A DNA stretch of 33,903 nucleotides from an uncultured Collinsella sp. (GTDB taxonomy: Bacteria > Actinomycetota > Coriobacteriia > Coriobacteriales > Coriobacteriaceae). The notes beneath the pieces are model-generated. The model made no database searches. It was not told the DNA's origin and saw nothing but the letters and a program-made list of their open reading frames with translations. Made by a program: the position numbers and the translations under genes. Positions 6,572 through 14,129 of this stretch are shown one piece after another (the first letter of the stretch is position 1; each line of letters begins with the position of its first letter). Location: contig CABRFZ010000025.1 of assembly GCA_902470365.1 (NCBI GenBank), positions 1 to 33,903 on the forward strand, given 5' to 3'.

Positions 6572-7465
6572 ATGTCTACCGTCACTACCATCAAGCGCGG
6601 CAGCCTCACCGCGGCCATCGATTCCATGGGCGCCCAGCTCACGAGCCTTGCCCTCAACGGCAACGAGTATCTGTGGCAGGGCGACCCCGCCTTTTGGGGC
6701 AAGCATGCGCCCATCCTGTTCCCCATTGTGGGCTCGCTGCGCAACAACACGGCGACGTCTGCGGCTGGCACCTGCGAGATGCCGCGCCACGGCCTCGCGC
6801 GCATCGTCGAGCACAAGCTGGTCGAGGTTTCGGAGGACGGCTCCTCGGTAACGTACGAGATCACCGACACGCCCGAGTCGCTCAAGGCCTTTCCGTTCCA
6901 CTTTAAGCTCAACATGACCTATGCCCTGACTGGTGACGCCACACTTACCCAGACCTTTGCCGTCACCAATACCGGCGACGTGGACCTGCCGTTCTCGGTG
7001 GGCGGCCACCCCGCATTTAACGTACCTGCTCCCGGTGCCGAGGATGAGGCGTTCGAGGATTACGAGCTGGCATTTACCGAGGCTTGGACCAACGAGGCCC
7101 CCATCATCACGCCCGATGGCCTCATGACGTTCGAGGGTAGCTACAAGGCTCCCGATAACTCGGACGTGCTGCCCATCACGCACCGCAGCTTCGATAACGA
7201 CGCCATCATGTTCACCGATACCCCGGGCTCCACGCTCACGCTGCGCGGCCGCAAGTCGGGCCACGGCGTCAAGATCGACTTTGAGGGCTTTAAGTACATC
7301 GGCGTGTGGTCTGCCGCCAACGACGCCCCGTTTGTGGCGCTCGAGCCCTGGACCGGTCATACCACCACGGACACCGAGGACGACGTCTTTGAGCACAAGG
7401 TCAACACCATCACCTTGGCTCCCGGCGAGACGGACAAGCGCAGCTTTAGCGTTACCTTGCTCTAG
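6572..7465 (+). CDS. Aldose 1-epimerase (galactose mutarotase)-like protein, LacX type
   Basis: A 297-residue beta-sandwich protein of the aldose-1-epimerase superfamily; members interconvert alpha and beta sugar anomers or act on sugar phosphates. Visible are LYLWQGDP-like NEYLWQGDPAFWGKHAPILFP at residues 31-51, H73 in PRHGLAR, H146 in VGGHPAFNV and a late LEPWTGHTT segment, matching the conserved His/Glu region of LacX-like members. The ATG at 6572 has a strong GGAGGAAG site 5-7 bases upstream; the longer frame from 6548 reads through that site. No sugar operon surrounds it, so the natural substrate is unknown. A family A hairpin with a T-tract follows the gene. Confidence 0.85.
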   Translation: MSTVTTIKRGSLTAAIDSMGAQLTSLALNGNEYLWQGDPAFWGKHAPILFPIVGSLRNNTATSAAGTCEMPRHGLARIVEHKLVEVSEDGSSVTYEITDTPESLKAFPFHFKLNMTYALTGDATLTQTFAVTNTGDVDLPFSVGGHPAFNVPAPGAEDEAFEDYELAFTEAWTNEAPIITPDGLMTFEGSYKAPDNSDVLPITHRSFDNDAIMFTDTPGSTLTLRGRKSGHGVKIDFEGFKYIGVWSAANDAPFVALEPWTGHTTTDTEDDVFEHKVNTITLAPGETDKRSFSVTLL

Positions 7466-7480
7466 AGGTTCCGCCGCTCG

Positions 7481-7568
7481 GTCGATGCTGCGCGCCGTCC
7501 AGAGCGATAATTTGTCATTCAAAAGGCAAGGCATGACCAGAAGGTCTATGCCTTGCCTTTTTCATGCC
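7481..7568 (+). repeat. Family A structured repeat, copy 3 (3' truncated) with terminator hairpin
   Basis: Starts GATGCTGCGC and carries CCAGAGCGATAATTTGTCATTC, as in copy 4, then the central helix P4 extended to 18 bp. P1 is absent or decayed, and the 3' P2 arm is missing because family B begins directly after CATGCC at 7569. This suggests that B arrived inside or at the broken edge of A. Confidence 0.75.
7521..7562 (+). terminator. Rho-independent terminator of the mutarotase gene (part of family A copy 3)
   Basis: AAAAGGCAAGGCATGACC (7521-7538), loop AGAA, GGTC, one bulged T, ATGCCTTGCCTTTT (7548-7561) and a further T. The A-tract before and T-tract after make it potentially bidirectional. 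An identical hairpin is used behind prfA. Confidence 0.85.
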
Positions 7569-7624
7569 TAGTCGTTGGGGACGTTCTTGTTTGACTAGTC
7601 GTTTAAGAACGTCCCCAACGACTA
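7569..7624. repeat. Family B palindrome, copy 2
   Basis: A perfect 20-bp stem, TAGTCGTTGGGGACGTTCTT at 7569-7588 with its complement at 7605-7624. The 16-base loop is GTTT-GACTAGTC-GTTT, the same orientation as copy 1. Confidence 0.9.
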
Positions 7625-7650
7625 CCAATCGTTTTCAGTTCGTAAACTTG

Positions 7651-7674
7651 TATATATGCATTTATATATGCATT
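7651..7674 (+). promoter_or_regulatory. 12-bp tandem repeat in the promoter region of the ABC importer
   Basis: TATATATGCATT occurs twice head to tail (7651-7662, 7663-7674), giving overlapping TGCATTTATATATGCA dyad symmetry. It contains several possible -10 hexamers and lies 69 bases before the lipoprotein start. The dyad resembles an ARG-box-like operator in general shape, but I cannot assign the regulator; it could also simply be a doubled promoter element. Confidence 0.45.
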
Positions 7675-7742
7675 TGCTGGAGGTAGCGCTGAGCGGTATC
7701 CTGTTAAGTCGTCAGCATACGATTCAACAGGGAAGGCAGATT

Positions 7743-8669
7743 ATGCATTCTCCCCATCAACGCGACGCGCATCCACGGCCGGTGTGCAGCCGTCGCATCT
7801 TTTTGGGTAGCGCTCTCGCTGCGAGCGCTTCTGTCGTCGCCGGCGCACTTGCCGGTTGCCAGCGCCCCTCCACGCTGGAAGTAGTTCAGCCCACGACGGG
7901 CGGCGGTCGCGATGACCTGTCCGATTCCGTGATCGGCAAGGATAAGATCCGCATTGGCATGGAGGCGGCCTACGCCCCGTACAACTGGCAGGTTTCCGAA
8001 GCCAGCGAGTACACCATCCCCATCGACAACGTGCAGGGCGCCTATGCCGATGGTTACGACGTGCAGATCGCCAAGATCGTCTGCAAGGCCCTCGGCGGCG
8101 AGCCCGTTGCCGTCAAGCAGAGCTTCTCGGGTCTTATCGATTCGCTCAACAACGGCCAAATCGACCTCATCATCGCCGGCATGAGCGCCACGCCCGAGCG
8201 CGAGGAGTCCGTCGGCTTTTCCGACCCGTACTTCATTGGCTACTTTGGCCTGTTCGTAAAAGAGGGCTCGCCCTACCAAAACGCCACCAAGCTCAGCGAC
8301 TTTAGCGGCGCCACGGTGCTCGGCCAAAAGGACACCATGCTCGATACCGTCATCGACGAGATCCCGGGCGTTGTGCACAAGAACCCGGTCGACTCCGTCC
8401 CCACGGTGTTCTCGAACCTGCTGCAGGGCACGTGCGACGCCGTGACCTACAACACCGAAAACGAGAAGGGCTATATGGCCCAAAATCCCGGTATCGTCCC
8501 CATCCATTTTGCCGAGGGCGAGGGCTTTAAGCAGGAGGTCGCGGCAAATGTCGGTTGCCGCAAGGGCTCGGACAAGCTGCTTAAGCTCATCGATAAGACA
8601 CTCAAGGGCATTAGCCAAGAGGAGCGCGACCAAATGTGGGACGCGTGCCTCGACCGTCAGCCGGCATAG
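7743..8669 (+). CDS. Amino acid ABC transporter substrate-binding lipoprotein (Tat-type signal)
   Basis: A 308-residue periplasmic-binding-protein-family lipoprotein (SBP_bac_3, polar amino acids). The signal has SRRIFLG at residues 16-22 with the twin arginines at 17-18, a hydrophobic stretch and lipobox LAGC with Cys39, so export by Tat and lipid anchoring are likely. The mature part shows IRIGMEAAYAPYNW, GAYADGYDVQIAKIV, IDLIIAGMSATPER and FSDPYF, all typical of the family. The ATG at 7743 is preceded by GGAAGG at 6 bases; the longer frame to 7656 runs through the tandem repeat. It heads an operon with the permease (9-base gap) and ATPase genes. The ligand cannot be read from sequence. Confidence 0.92.
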   Translation: MHSPHQRDAHPRPVCSRRIFLGSALAASASVVAGALAGCQRPSTLEVVQPTTGGGRDDLSDSVIGKDKIRIGMEAAYAPYNWQVSEASEYTIPIDNVQGAYADGYDVQIAKIVCKALGGEPVAVKQSFSGLIDSLNNGQIDLIIAGMSATPEREESVGFSDPYFIGYFGLFVKEGSPYQNATKLSDFSGATVLGQKDTMLDTVIDEIPGVVHKNPVDSVPTVFSNLLQGTCDAVTYNTENEKGYMAQNPGIVPIHFAEGEGFKQEVAANVGCRKGSDKLLKLIDKTLKGISQEERDQMWDACLDRQPA

Positions 8670-8678
8670 GGAGGCAGC

Positions 8679-9827
8679 ATGAAAACCATTAATCGCCTGG
8701 CCTCCTTTATCAAGGCCGACCACCGTTATGTATACCTGGGCACGAGCGTTATCGCGGCGCTCGGCCTGGCGTTTAGCCAGCGCAACCCCACGCCGCTGAG
8801 CTTCTTGGCCCCCACGGGCGTGTTCCAAGATTGCCTTTGGGCGATTCTTTGGGCCTGGCTCGTCGTGTCGGCGGCGGCGCTGGTCACCAAGCTTATGCAC
8901 TGGAGCGACTATCGCGAGGCGTCGCCGTTTGCTTCCGAGCGCTTCCGTCGCGGCGCGCGCCTGGGCAGCTACGTCGTGGTCGCCATCGCGGCGATCTTTT
9001 TCGTGGACCGCTGCGTCATGTCGTTTATCGATCTGGTGCAGGTGAGCATTGTCTCGGATTCCAACCCCAGCGACTTTTTGTCGAGCCTGGTCTACATGAC
9101 CTACAAGAGCGGAGACTTCTTCATTCGCGGTATCGAGATCACCATCGCGCTTGCCACCTTCGGCACGGTCATCGCATTCTTCCTGGCGCTGCTCTTTGTG
9201 TTCCTGCGTATTCAGACCTTCGACCGCGTGGACAACGACCTGGTGCGCTTCTTTAAGAGTATCGGCCGCGGCTTTGCGACCATCTATTCCACCATCGTGC
9301 GCGGTACGCCCATGATGGTCCAGGGCCTACTCATCTATTACGCGGGCTTCACCGTTTTGCGCGGCATGGGCTTCGAGACCGCCCAGGCCAACCAGATCTG
9401 GAGCACCTTCACCGCCGGCCTCGTCACCATCTCGCTCAACTCCACCGCCTACATGATGGAGGTCCTGCGCGGCGGCATCGAGTCCATCGATCCCGGCCAA
9501 GCCGAGGCGGCGCGATCGCTGGGCCTGTCGCAGTGGCAGGCCATGCGCAAAGTCGTGTTCCCCCAGGGCATTAAAAATGCGATTCCGGCGCTCACCAACG
9601 AGCTCATCATCAACATCAAGGATTCGTCGGTGCTCTCGGTCATCGGCGTGTTCGACCTTATGTACGCTACTACCACGGTCGCCGGCGTGTACTACCGCCA
9701 GATGGAGGTCTACTGCGTGGCGCTCGTGGTCTACCTGATCCTGACGCTCGTGGCGAGCCGCCTGCTCGAAGCCTTTGGCAAAAAGCTCGGTGCCGAGGCT
9801 CCGGCCACGCTGCCCAGCTCTAACTAG
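8679..9827 (+). CDS. Amino acid ABC transporter permease (HisM/GlnP family) with N-terminal membrane extension
   Basis: A 382-residue membrane protein. The C-terminal part (from about residue 150) is a standard polar amino acid permease with GIEITIALATFGTVIAFFLAL, IVRGTPMMVQ and the EAA loop EAARSLGLSQWQAMRKVVFPQ that docks to the ATPase. Ahead of it lie about 150 residues with three hydrophobic segments (near 17-35, 50-69 and 93-113) that ordinary HisM-type permeases of about 220 residues lack. The ATG follows GGGAGG at 4-5 bases. Second gene of the importer operon; probably works as a homodimer because only one permease is encoded. Confidence 0.92.
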   Translation: MKTINRLASFIKADHRYVYLGTSVIAALGLAFSQRNPTPLSFLAPTGVFQDCLWAILWAWLVVSAAALVTKLMHWSDYREASPFASERFRRGARLGSYVVVAIAAIFFVDRCVMSFIDLVQVSIVSDSNPSDFLSSLVYMTYKSGDFFIRGIEITIALATFGTVIAFFLALLFVFLRIQTFDRVDNDLVRFFKSIGRGFATIYSTIVRGTPMMVQGLLIYYAGFTVLRGMGFETAQANQIWSTFTAGLVTISLNSTAYMMEVLRGGIESIDPGQAEAARSLGLSQWQAMRKVVFPQGIKNAIPALTNELIINIKDSSVLSVIGVFDLMYATTTVAGVYYRQMEVYCVALVVYLILTLVASRLLEAFGKKLGAEAPATLPSSN

Positions 9828-9849
9828 GCTTAAGACGAGGAGAATCATC

Positions 9850-10635
9850 ATGGCAGATACCGCCACTACCGGCGTTGCGGCCGCCGCACAGATCAATGAG
9901 CCGCTCATCCGCGTCGAGGGCCTGCGCAAGAGCTTCGGCTCGCTCGAGGTGCTCAAGGGCATCGACCTGTCCGTTAACCCCGGCGAGGTCGTCACCATTA
10001 TCGGCGCCTCGGGCTCGGGCAAGTCGACTTTCCTGCGCTGCCTCAACCTGCTCGAGACCCCGGACGCGGGCCACATCTGGTTCCACGGCCAGGACCTCAC
10101 GGCCGAACGCTGCAACATCAACAAGCTGCGCGAGGACATCGGCATGGTGTTCCAGGGCTTTAACCTGTTCAACAACATGGACGTGCTCGACAACTGCACG
10201 CTTGCGCCCGTCATGCTCAAAAAGATGAGCAAGGCCGAGGCTGAAAAAATTGCGATGGAGCATCTGACGAGCGTGGGACTCGAAAAGTTCGCGCACGCCG
10301 CCGTGGGCCGCCTGTCCGGTGGTCAAAAACAGCGCGTAGCCATCGCACGCGCCCTGTGCATGAATCCGCAGATCATGCTGTTCGACGAGCCGACTTCGGC
10401 ACTCGATCCCGAGATCGTGGGCGAGGTGCTCGAGGTCATGCGCAAGCTCGCGGCCGACGGCATGACCATGGTCGTCGTCACGCACGAGATGGCCTTTGCC
10501 CGAACCGTGTCCGACCGCGTGGTCTTTATGGATAAGGGCGTGGTGCTCGAGGACGCCGCGCCGGCCGAGCTCTTTGGCAACCCCAAACACCAGCGCACCC
10601 GCGAGTTCCTCTCGCGCTATCTCGAGGACAAATAA
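9850..10635 (+). CDS. Amino acid ABC transporter ATP-binding protein (GlnQ/HisP type)
   Basis: A 261-residue cytoplasmic ATPase that drives the importer. Visible motifs: Walker A GASGSGKST, Q-loop VFQGFNLF, signature LSGGQKQRVAIARAL, Walker B IMLFDEPTSALDPE and switch THEMAFAR. The first 15 or so residues (MADTATTGVAAAAQ) are an Ala-rich extension. The ATG at 9850 has AGGAG about 7 bases upstream and lies 22 bases after the permease stop; the longer frame overlapping the permease gene is not needed. Third gene of the operon. The next gene, an M20 peptidase, follows after a weak GC hairpin and may be co-transcribed. Confidence 0.95.
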   Translation: MADTATTGVAAAAQINEPLIRVEGLRKSFGSLEVLKGIDLSVNPGEVVTIIGASGSGKSTFLRCLNLLETPDAGHIWFHGQDLTAERCNINKLREDIGMVFQGFNLFNNMDVLDNCTLAPVMLKKMSKAEAEKIAMEHLTSVGLEKFAHAAVGRLSGGQKQRVAIARALCMNPQIMLFDEPTSALDPEIVGEVLEVMRKLAADGMTMVVVTHEMAFARTVSDRVVFMDKGVVLEDAAPAELFGNPKHQRTREFLSRYLEDK

Positions 10636-10659
10636 CCGACCGCAAACGCTTATGTGGCA

Positions 10660-10682
10660 GGGCCGCTCCGGTGGGGCGGCCC
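10660..10682 (+). other. GC-rich hairpin between ABC ATPase and M20 peptidase genes
   Basis: GGGCCGC (10660-10666) and GCGGCCC (10676-10682) form a 7-bp stem with a 9-base loop and no T-tract. It could weaken read-through or protect the upstream mRNA end. The peptidase start lies 26 bases downstream. Confidence 0.4.
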
Positions 10683-10707
10683 TCGTCATCACAATCGAAA
10701 GGATGTC

Positions 10708-12123
10708 ATGGCCGAGGTTTGGCGCTTCTTTGCGCATGAGGATGATTTTGCCGATCTGGACGAGGCTGGTGCGTGCGAGCGTCTGGGCCGCGTGCTGTCG
10801 TTCCCGACGATTTCGAGCATGGATGCCGAGGCGGTTGACTGGCAGGCGTTTGCCAACCTGCGCGCCTATATGCAGCAGGCCTGGCCGCTCGTATTTACAG
10901 CGGGTAAGGTCGAGCTCATCGATCATTCGTTGCTGGTGACGCTTTCCGGCTCCGACCCCGCACTCAAGCCCGTTATGCTCATGGGTCACATGGACGTGGT
11001 CCCCGTGGTGCCGGGTACCGAGGACGACTGGACGTACGCCCCCTTTAGCGGGCATGTAGACGACACCTACATTTGGGGTCGCGGCGCCATCGATATGAAA
11101 GACCAGGTCGCAGGCATTCTCGAGGCGGTTGAGTATGCGCTGGCGCACGGTTGGCAGCACGAGCGCACGCTGCTCCTGGCCTTTGGCCAGGACGAGGAGA
11201 CTACGCAGTATGGCGCAGGCGCCATCGGCCGCGCGCTCGAGGAGCGCGACATTGAGCTTGAGTACCTGATCGACGAGGGTGACTACCGCATCGTTCCAGC
11301 TGCCGAGTATGGCGCGGGCGAGGGCTGGCTTATGCATGCCGACCTTGCCGAGAAGGGCTACGCCGATATCGTGCTCAAGACGAAGAGCGAGGGCGGGCAT
11401 TCGTCCAACCCCTACGGCGGCACATCGCTCGAGGTGCTGAGCCGTGCCATCACCGCAATCTGCGATATCGAATGGCCGGCGCGCGTGACCGACCTGCTTG
11501 CCGCGCAGCTCGTCGAGCTGGGGCTCTATACCGCCGATGAAATTGCCGCCAACGGGGGTGCCATTGTCCGCGATTGCCTCGCCAGCAAGAAGCTCTATCC
11601 GCTCGTGACCACCACCTGCGCGCCCACGCAGGTCGAGGGTGGCAGCACCGGCGCCAACGTAATGCCGCAGGATATGTGGGCCAATATCAATTTCCGTATG
11701 CTCGAGGGCACGAGCGTGGCCGATGTCGTGGCCCGCTGCCGCGTCGCCGTTGCCGAGGCGGGGCTCGCCGACCGTGTCGAAGTGGAGTTGGGCCCCGGCA
11801 GCTCCGAACCCTCGCCGTCCCCGCGCATCGGTGGACCGGGACTCGAGGCCGTTCGCGCCATTGCCGCCCGCTATTTCCGTGATCCAAAGGGGACGGAGGA
11901 AAACGGATCATTCGAGCCAGTGGCAATTGTGCCCTCGACCGTGATCGGTGCGACCGACGCTGCCAACTACCAGCACATTTGCCCTGAGTGCATTCGCTTC
12001 TCGGCCTTTGTGGTTGATGACGACGAGTGCGATCGCGGTGTCCACGGCACCAACGAGCGCATCACCCGCCGCGCCTACCTCCAGGGCATCCGCTTCCTCG
12101 TCGCTTTACTCCAAACGCTCTAG
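10708..12123 (+). CDS. M20 family metallopeptidase (carboxypeptidase/deacylase)
   Basis: A 471-residue zinc hydrolase of the M20 family. Metal and catalytic residues are visible as MGHMDVVPV (His94, Asp96), WGRGAIDMKDQ (Asp129/Asp132 region), GQDEETT (Glu163-Glu164) and a C-terminal HGTNER His. The dimerisation (lid) domain lies at about 210-330 (GGHSSNPYGGTSLEVLSRA). Size and motif spacing fit the PM20D1/carboxypeptidase S-like branch that cleaves or conjugates N-acyl amino acids and peptides; the exact substrate is unknown. The ATG at 10708 follows GAAAGGA. It lies directly after an amino acid importer, suggesting a link between uptake and processing of peptides or acylated amino acids. An 8-bp inverted repeat (12139-12146/12164-12171) after the stop is a weak terminator candidate. 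Confidence 0.88.
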   Translation: MAEVWRFFAHEDDFADLDEAGACERLGRVLSFPTISSMDAEAVDWQAFANLRAYMQQAWPLVFTAGKVELIDHSLLVTLSGSDPALKPVMLMGHMDVVPVVPGTEDDWTYAPFSGHVDDTYIWGRGAIDMKDQVAGILEAVEYALAHGWQHERTLLLAFGQDEETTQYGAGAIGRALEERDIELEYLIDEGDYRIVPAAEYGAGEGWLMHADLAEKGYADIVLKTKSEGGHSSNPYGGTSLEVLSRAITAICDIEWPARVTDLLAAQLVELGLYTADEIAANGGAIVRDCLASKKLYPLVTTTCAPTQVEGGSTGANVMPQDMWANINFRMLEGTSVADVVARCRVAVAEAGLADRVEVELGPGSSEPSPSPRIGGPGLEAVRAIAARYFRDPKGTEENGSFEPVAIVPSTVIGATDAANYQHICPECIRFSAFVVDDDECDRGVHGTNERITRRAYLQGIRFLVALLQTL

Positions 12124-12264
12124 CCAAAAAGCAAGCCCTTGGTGCAATGGAGTCAGGTTTGTTTGCACCAATCATTCCGTGCGGGTTATATGCAGGTTTG
12201 CCTGCGCACGCTATCATGTATGGGTTAGACCGCAATTATGTACCCCATACGCGAAGGGATGCGC

Positions 12265-12291
12265 ATGTATCTGAAGATCGACATGTTCTAG
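12265..12291 (+). CDS. Possible 8-codon leader ORF upstream of prfA
   Basis: ATG at 12265 encodes MYLKIDMF and ends with TAG at 12289-12291. A good ribosome site (AAGGGA, 6 bases upstream) makes translation plausible. It lies 80 bases before the prfA start, in a 248-base gene-free leader. Because it ends in a UAG codon, read by release factor 1 itself, it may sense RF1 level; that role is my inference. Confidence 0.4.
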   Translation: MYLKIDMF

Positions 12292-12371
12292 CTGGGCTTA
12301 CCCCCGCAGCGGCGCCCCGCGTCCCATCAATTCTGCCGATTTTCACCTTCACGCATATAAAGGAGTCCGTC

Positions 12372-13439
12372 ATGCGCGACAAGCTCGAAAAGATCATCAA
12401 GGCCTACGAGGAGCTCGAGAAGAAGCTTTCCGACCCGGCCGTCGCCTCCGATATCAAGGAGTTCACGCGTCTCAACAAGGAGTACGCGCACCAGTCCGAC
12501 CTCATCGCCGCCTCGCGCGAGTACATCGGCGCGCTCGATGACATCGAGGCTGCCAAGGAAATGCTGCACGATACCACCGATGCCGATGAGAAGGAGATGC
12601 TCCAGATGGACATCTCCGAAAACGAGGCAAAGCTCCCCCAGCTCGAGGAAGACATCAAGTACATGCTCATCCCGAGCGACCCCAACGACGACAAGAACAC
12701 CATCGTCGAGATTCGCTCCGCCGCCGGTGGCGACGAGGCGGCCATCTTTGCCGGCGATCTGTACAAGATGTACCAGCGCTTTTGTGAGTCGCGCGGCTGG
12801 AAGACCACCGTGCTCGATTCCAGCCCCAGCGAGGCCGGTGGCTTTAAGTCCATTGAGTTCAAGGTTGAGGGCGACCGCGTCTACTCCGTTATGAAGTACG
12901 AGTCCGGCGTGCACCGTGTCCAGCGCGTCCCCAAGACCGAGTCCCAGGGCCGCATCCAGACTTCAACGGCTACCGTTGCCGTGCTTCCCGAGGCCGAGGA
13001 AATCGACGTCCAGATCAACCAGTCTGACCTGCGCATCGACACCTACTGCGCCTCCGGCCCTGGCGGTCAGTGCGTTAACACCACCTACTCCGCCGTGCGC
13101 ATCACCCACCTGCCCACCAACACCGTGGTGCAGTCGCAGGAGCAGCGTTCCCAGATCCAGAACCGCGAGGTCTGCATGCAGATGCTGCGCGCCCGTCTGT
13201 ACGAGATGGAACTCGAGAAGCAACAGGCAGAGCTCGGTGCCGAGCGCCAGAGCCAGATCGGCCACGGTAACCGTTCCGAGAAGATCCGCACCTACAACCA
13301 GCCCCAGGACCGCGTGACCGATCACCGCATCGGTTTCAACTCCACTTATAACGGCGTCCTTCTGGGCGACCAGCTCGGCACCGTGATCGAGGCGCTCGCC
13401 GCCGCCGAGCGAGCCGAGAAGCTGGCACAGGCCGTGTAG
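12372..13439 (+). CDS. prfA: Peptide chain release factor 1
   Basis: A 355-residue class I release factor that ends translation at UAA and UAG. The codon-recognition tripeptide is P-K-T at residues 187-189 (RVPKTESQGRIQT), the RF1 form (PxT) rather than the SPF of RF2. The GGQ motif is at 231-233 (SGPGGQCVNT) and is the methylation target of PrmC, encoded next. The N-terminal coiled region (1-100) and the C-terminal basic helix with RSEKIRTYN are as in the family. ATG at 12372 with AGGAG 7 bases upstream and full homology; the longer frame from 12027 overlaps the M20 gene and is spurious. It precedes prmC, as in many bacteria, but here the two are separated by 690 bases of repeats. Confidence 0.97.
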   Translation: MRDKLEKIIKAYEELEKKLSDPAVASDIKEFTRLNKEYAHQSDLIAASREYIGALDDIEAAKEMLHDTTDADEKEMLQMDISENEAKLPQLEEDIKYMLIPSDPNDDKNTIVEIRSAAGGDEAAIFAGDLYKMYQRFCESRGWKTTVLDSSPSEAGGFKSIEFKVEGDRVYSVMKYESGVHRVQRVPKTESQGRIQTSTATVAVLPEAEEIDVQINQSDLRIDTYCASGPGGQCVNTTYSAVRITHLPTNTVVQSQEQRSQIQNREVCMQMLRARLYEMELEKQQAELGAERQSQIGHGNRSEKIRTYNQPQDRVTDHRIGFNSTYNGVLLGDQLGTVIEALAAAERAEKLAQAV

Positions 13440-13590
13440 GTTACGCGGTTTTACAAACCGCGTAACGACTCGACGCTGCGCGCCGCCCAGAGCGACAATT
13501 TGTCATTCAAAAGGCAAGGCATGACCAGAAGGTCTATGCCTTGCCTTTTTCATGCCAACTTGTTCGCTCTGGACGTCGCTCGCTGTCCGT
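13440..13590 (+). repeat. Family A structured repeat, copy 4
   Basis: P1 starts on the base after the prfA TAG: GTTACGCGGTTT (13440-13451), loop TAC, AAACCGCGTAAC (13455-13466). P2 is partial: CCAGAGCGA (13487-13495) with TCGCTCTGG (13564-13572). P4 is the 18-bp terminator hairpin at 13509-13550. The 3' flank reads CGCTGTCCGTCCTC, as in copy 2. Confidence 0.85.
13509..13550 (+). terminator. Rho-independent terminator of prfA (P4 of family A copy 4)
   Basis: The same hairpin as at 7521: AAAAGGCAAGGCATGACC, loop AGAA, GGTC, bulged T, ATGCCTTGCCTTTT plus one T. Identical sequence behind two unrelated genes shows it spreads with the repeat. Confidence 0.85.
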
Positions 13591-13638
13591 CCTCTATCTG
13601 CGGCGTTGCCATCGCTGCCGAAGACGGCAATTGGTTAG

Positions 13639-13690
13639 TTGGCACTTAGGGACGTTCCTTTTCTGCTGGCAGTTTGGGACACCCCTGGCT
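13639..13690 (+). repeat. Family F repeat, copy 1
   Basis: TTGGCACTTAGGGACGTTCC, then a pyrimidine-rich stretch and GCTGGCAGTTTGGGACACCCCTGGC. A second copy is at 29261. It shares GGGACGTTC with the arms of family B and lies directly before B copy 3. Confidence 0.75.
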
Positions 13691-13693
13691 TAG

Positions 13694-13749
13694 TAGTCAT
13701 TGGGGACGTTCTTAAACGACTAGTCAAATAAGAACGTCCCCAATGACTA
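13694..13749. repeat. Family B palindrome, copy 3 (inverted loop)
   Basis: A 20-bp stem, TAGTCATTGGGGACGTTCTT (13694-13713) with its complement at 13730-13749. Relative to copies 1 and 2 one stem pair is changed from G-C to A-T on both arms, so pairing is preserved. The loop AAAC-GACTAGTC-AAAT is the reverse complement of the loop orientation in the other copies. Confidence 0.9.
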
Positions 13750-14129
13750 GGTCGGGCACATTGCTTTGTGAGTTTATTCAATCTTCTTTAATAACAATTA
13801 AGTTGTTTACCTGCTTAAAGTTATTTATCATTTTTAAAAATAATGCTCGAAAAAGCGTCCGAGAAGTCGCGGGGCGATTTTTGATGGGTCGTGCGTCAAG
13901 CGATGTGGCAAGTTCTTGGTTAGATATTGGTCAGTTTTGGGCAACCTTGTCAAAAGCTTGACGAATGCAGATTTAGACGTCGACGAATGAACATTTCAGG
14001 CAGGTTCCAAGCAAAATTCTGGGCTGATTCTCGATAATCGCCTTCAATCGCCCCTTGCCATGCGCTGGCCTCGCGTACAATCTGCTCCGACATTCGCGCG
14101 CCGTCCGGCGCTTAAGAGGGGAGGACCCC
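13750..14129. other. Gene-free AT-rich stretch before prmC
   Basis: About 13760-13850 is far richer in A+T than the rest of the window (runs such as TTTAATAACAATTAAG and CATTTTTAAAAATAATG). From 13850 to 14100 the composition returns to normal. A 72-codon frame that begins inside family B (13743-13961) has no ribosome site and biased content; I do not call it. A GTCAA-AAGC-TTGAC dyad lies at about 13948. No RNA gene was recognised. It may hold the prmC promoter or the remnant of an insertion. Confidence 0.4.

Noticed and set aside
9820..11400. 526-residue antisense frame over the ABC ATPase and M20 genes
   Set aside because: Opposite strand of two well-supported genes, with His/Ala/Arg-rich low-quality sequence and no family features.
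12027..12371. 115-residue N-terminal extension of RF1
   Set aside because: It overlaps the M20 gene and the leader ORF, has no RF1 homology, and the ATG at 12372 has a strong ribosome site.
13743..13961. 72-residue open frame after family B copy 3
   Set aside because: Its ATG is inside the palindrome, there is no ribosome site, and composition changes abruptly along the frame.
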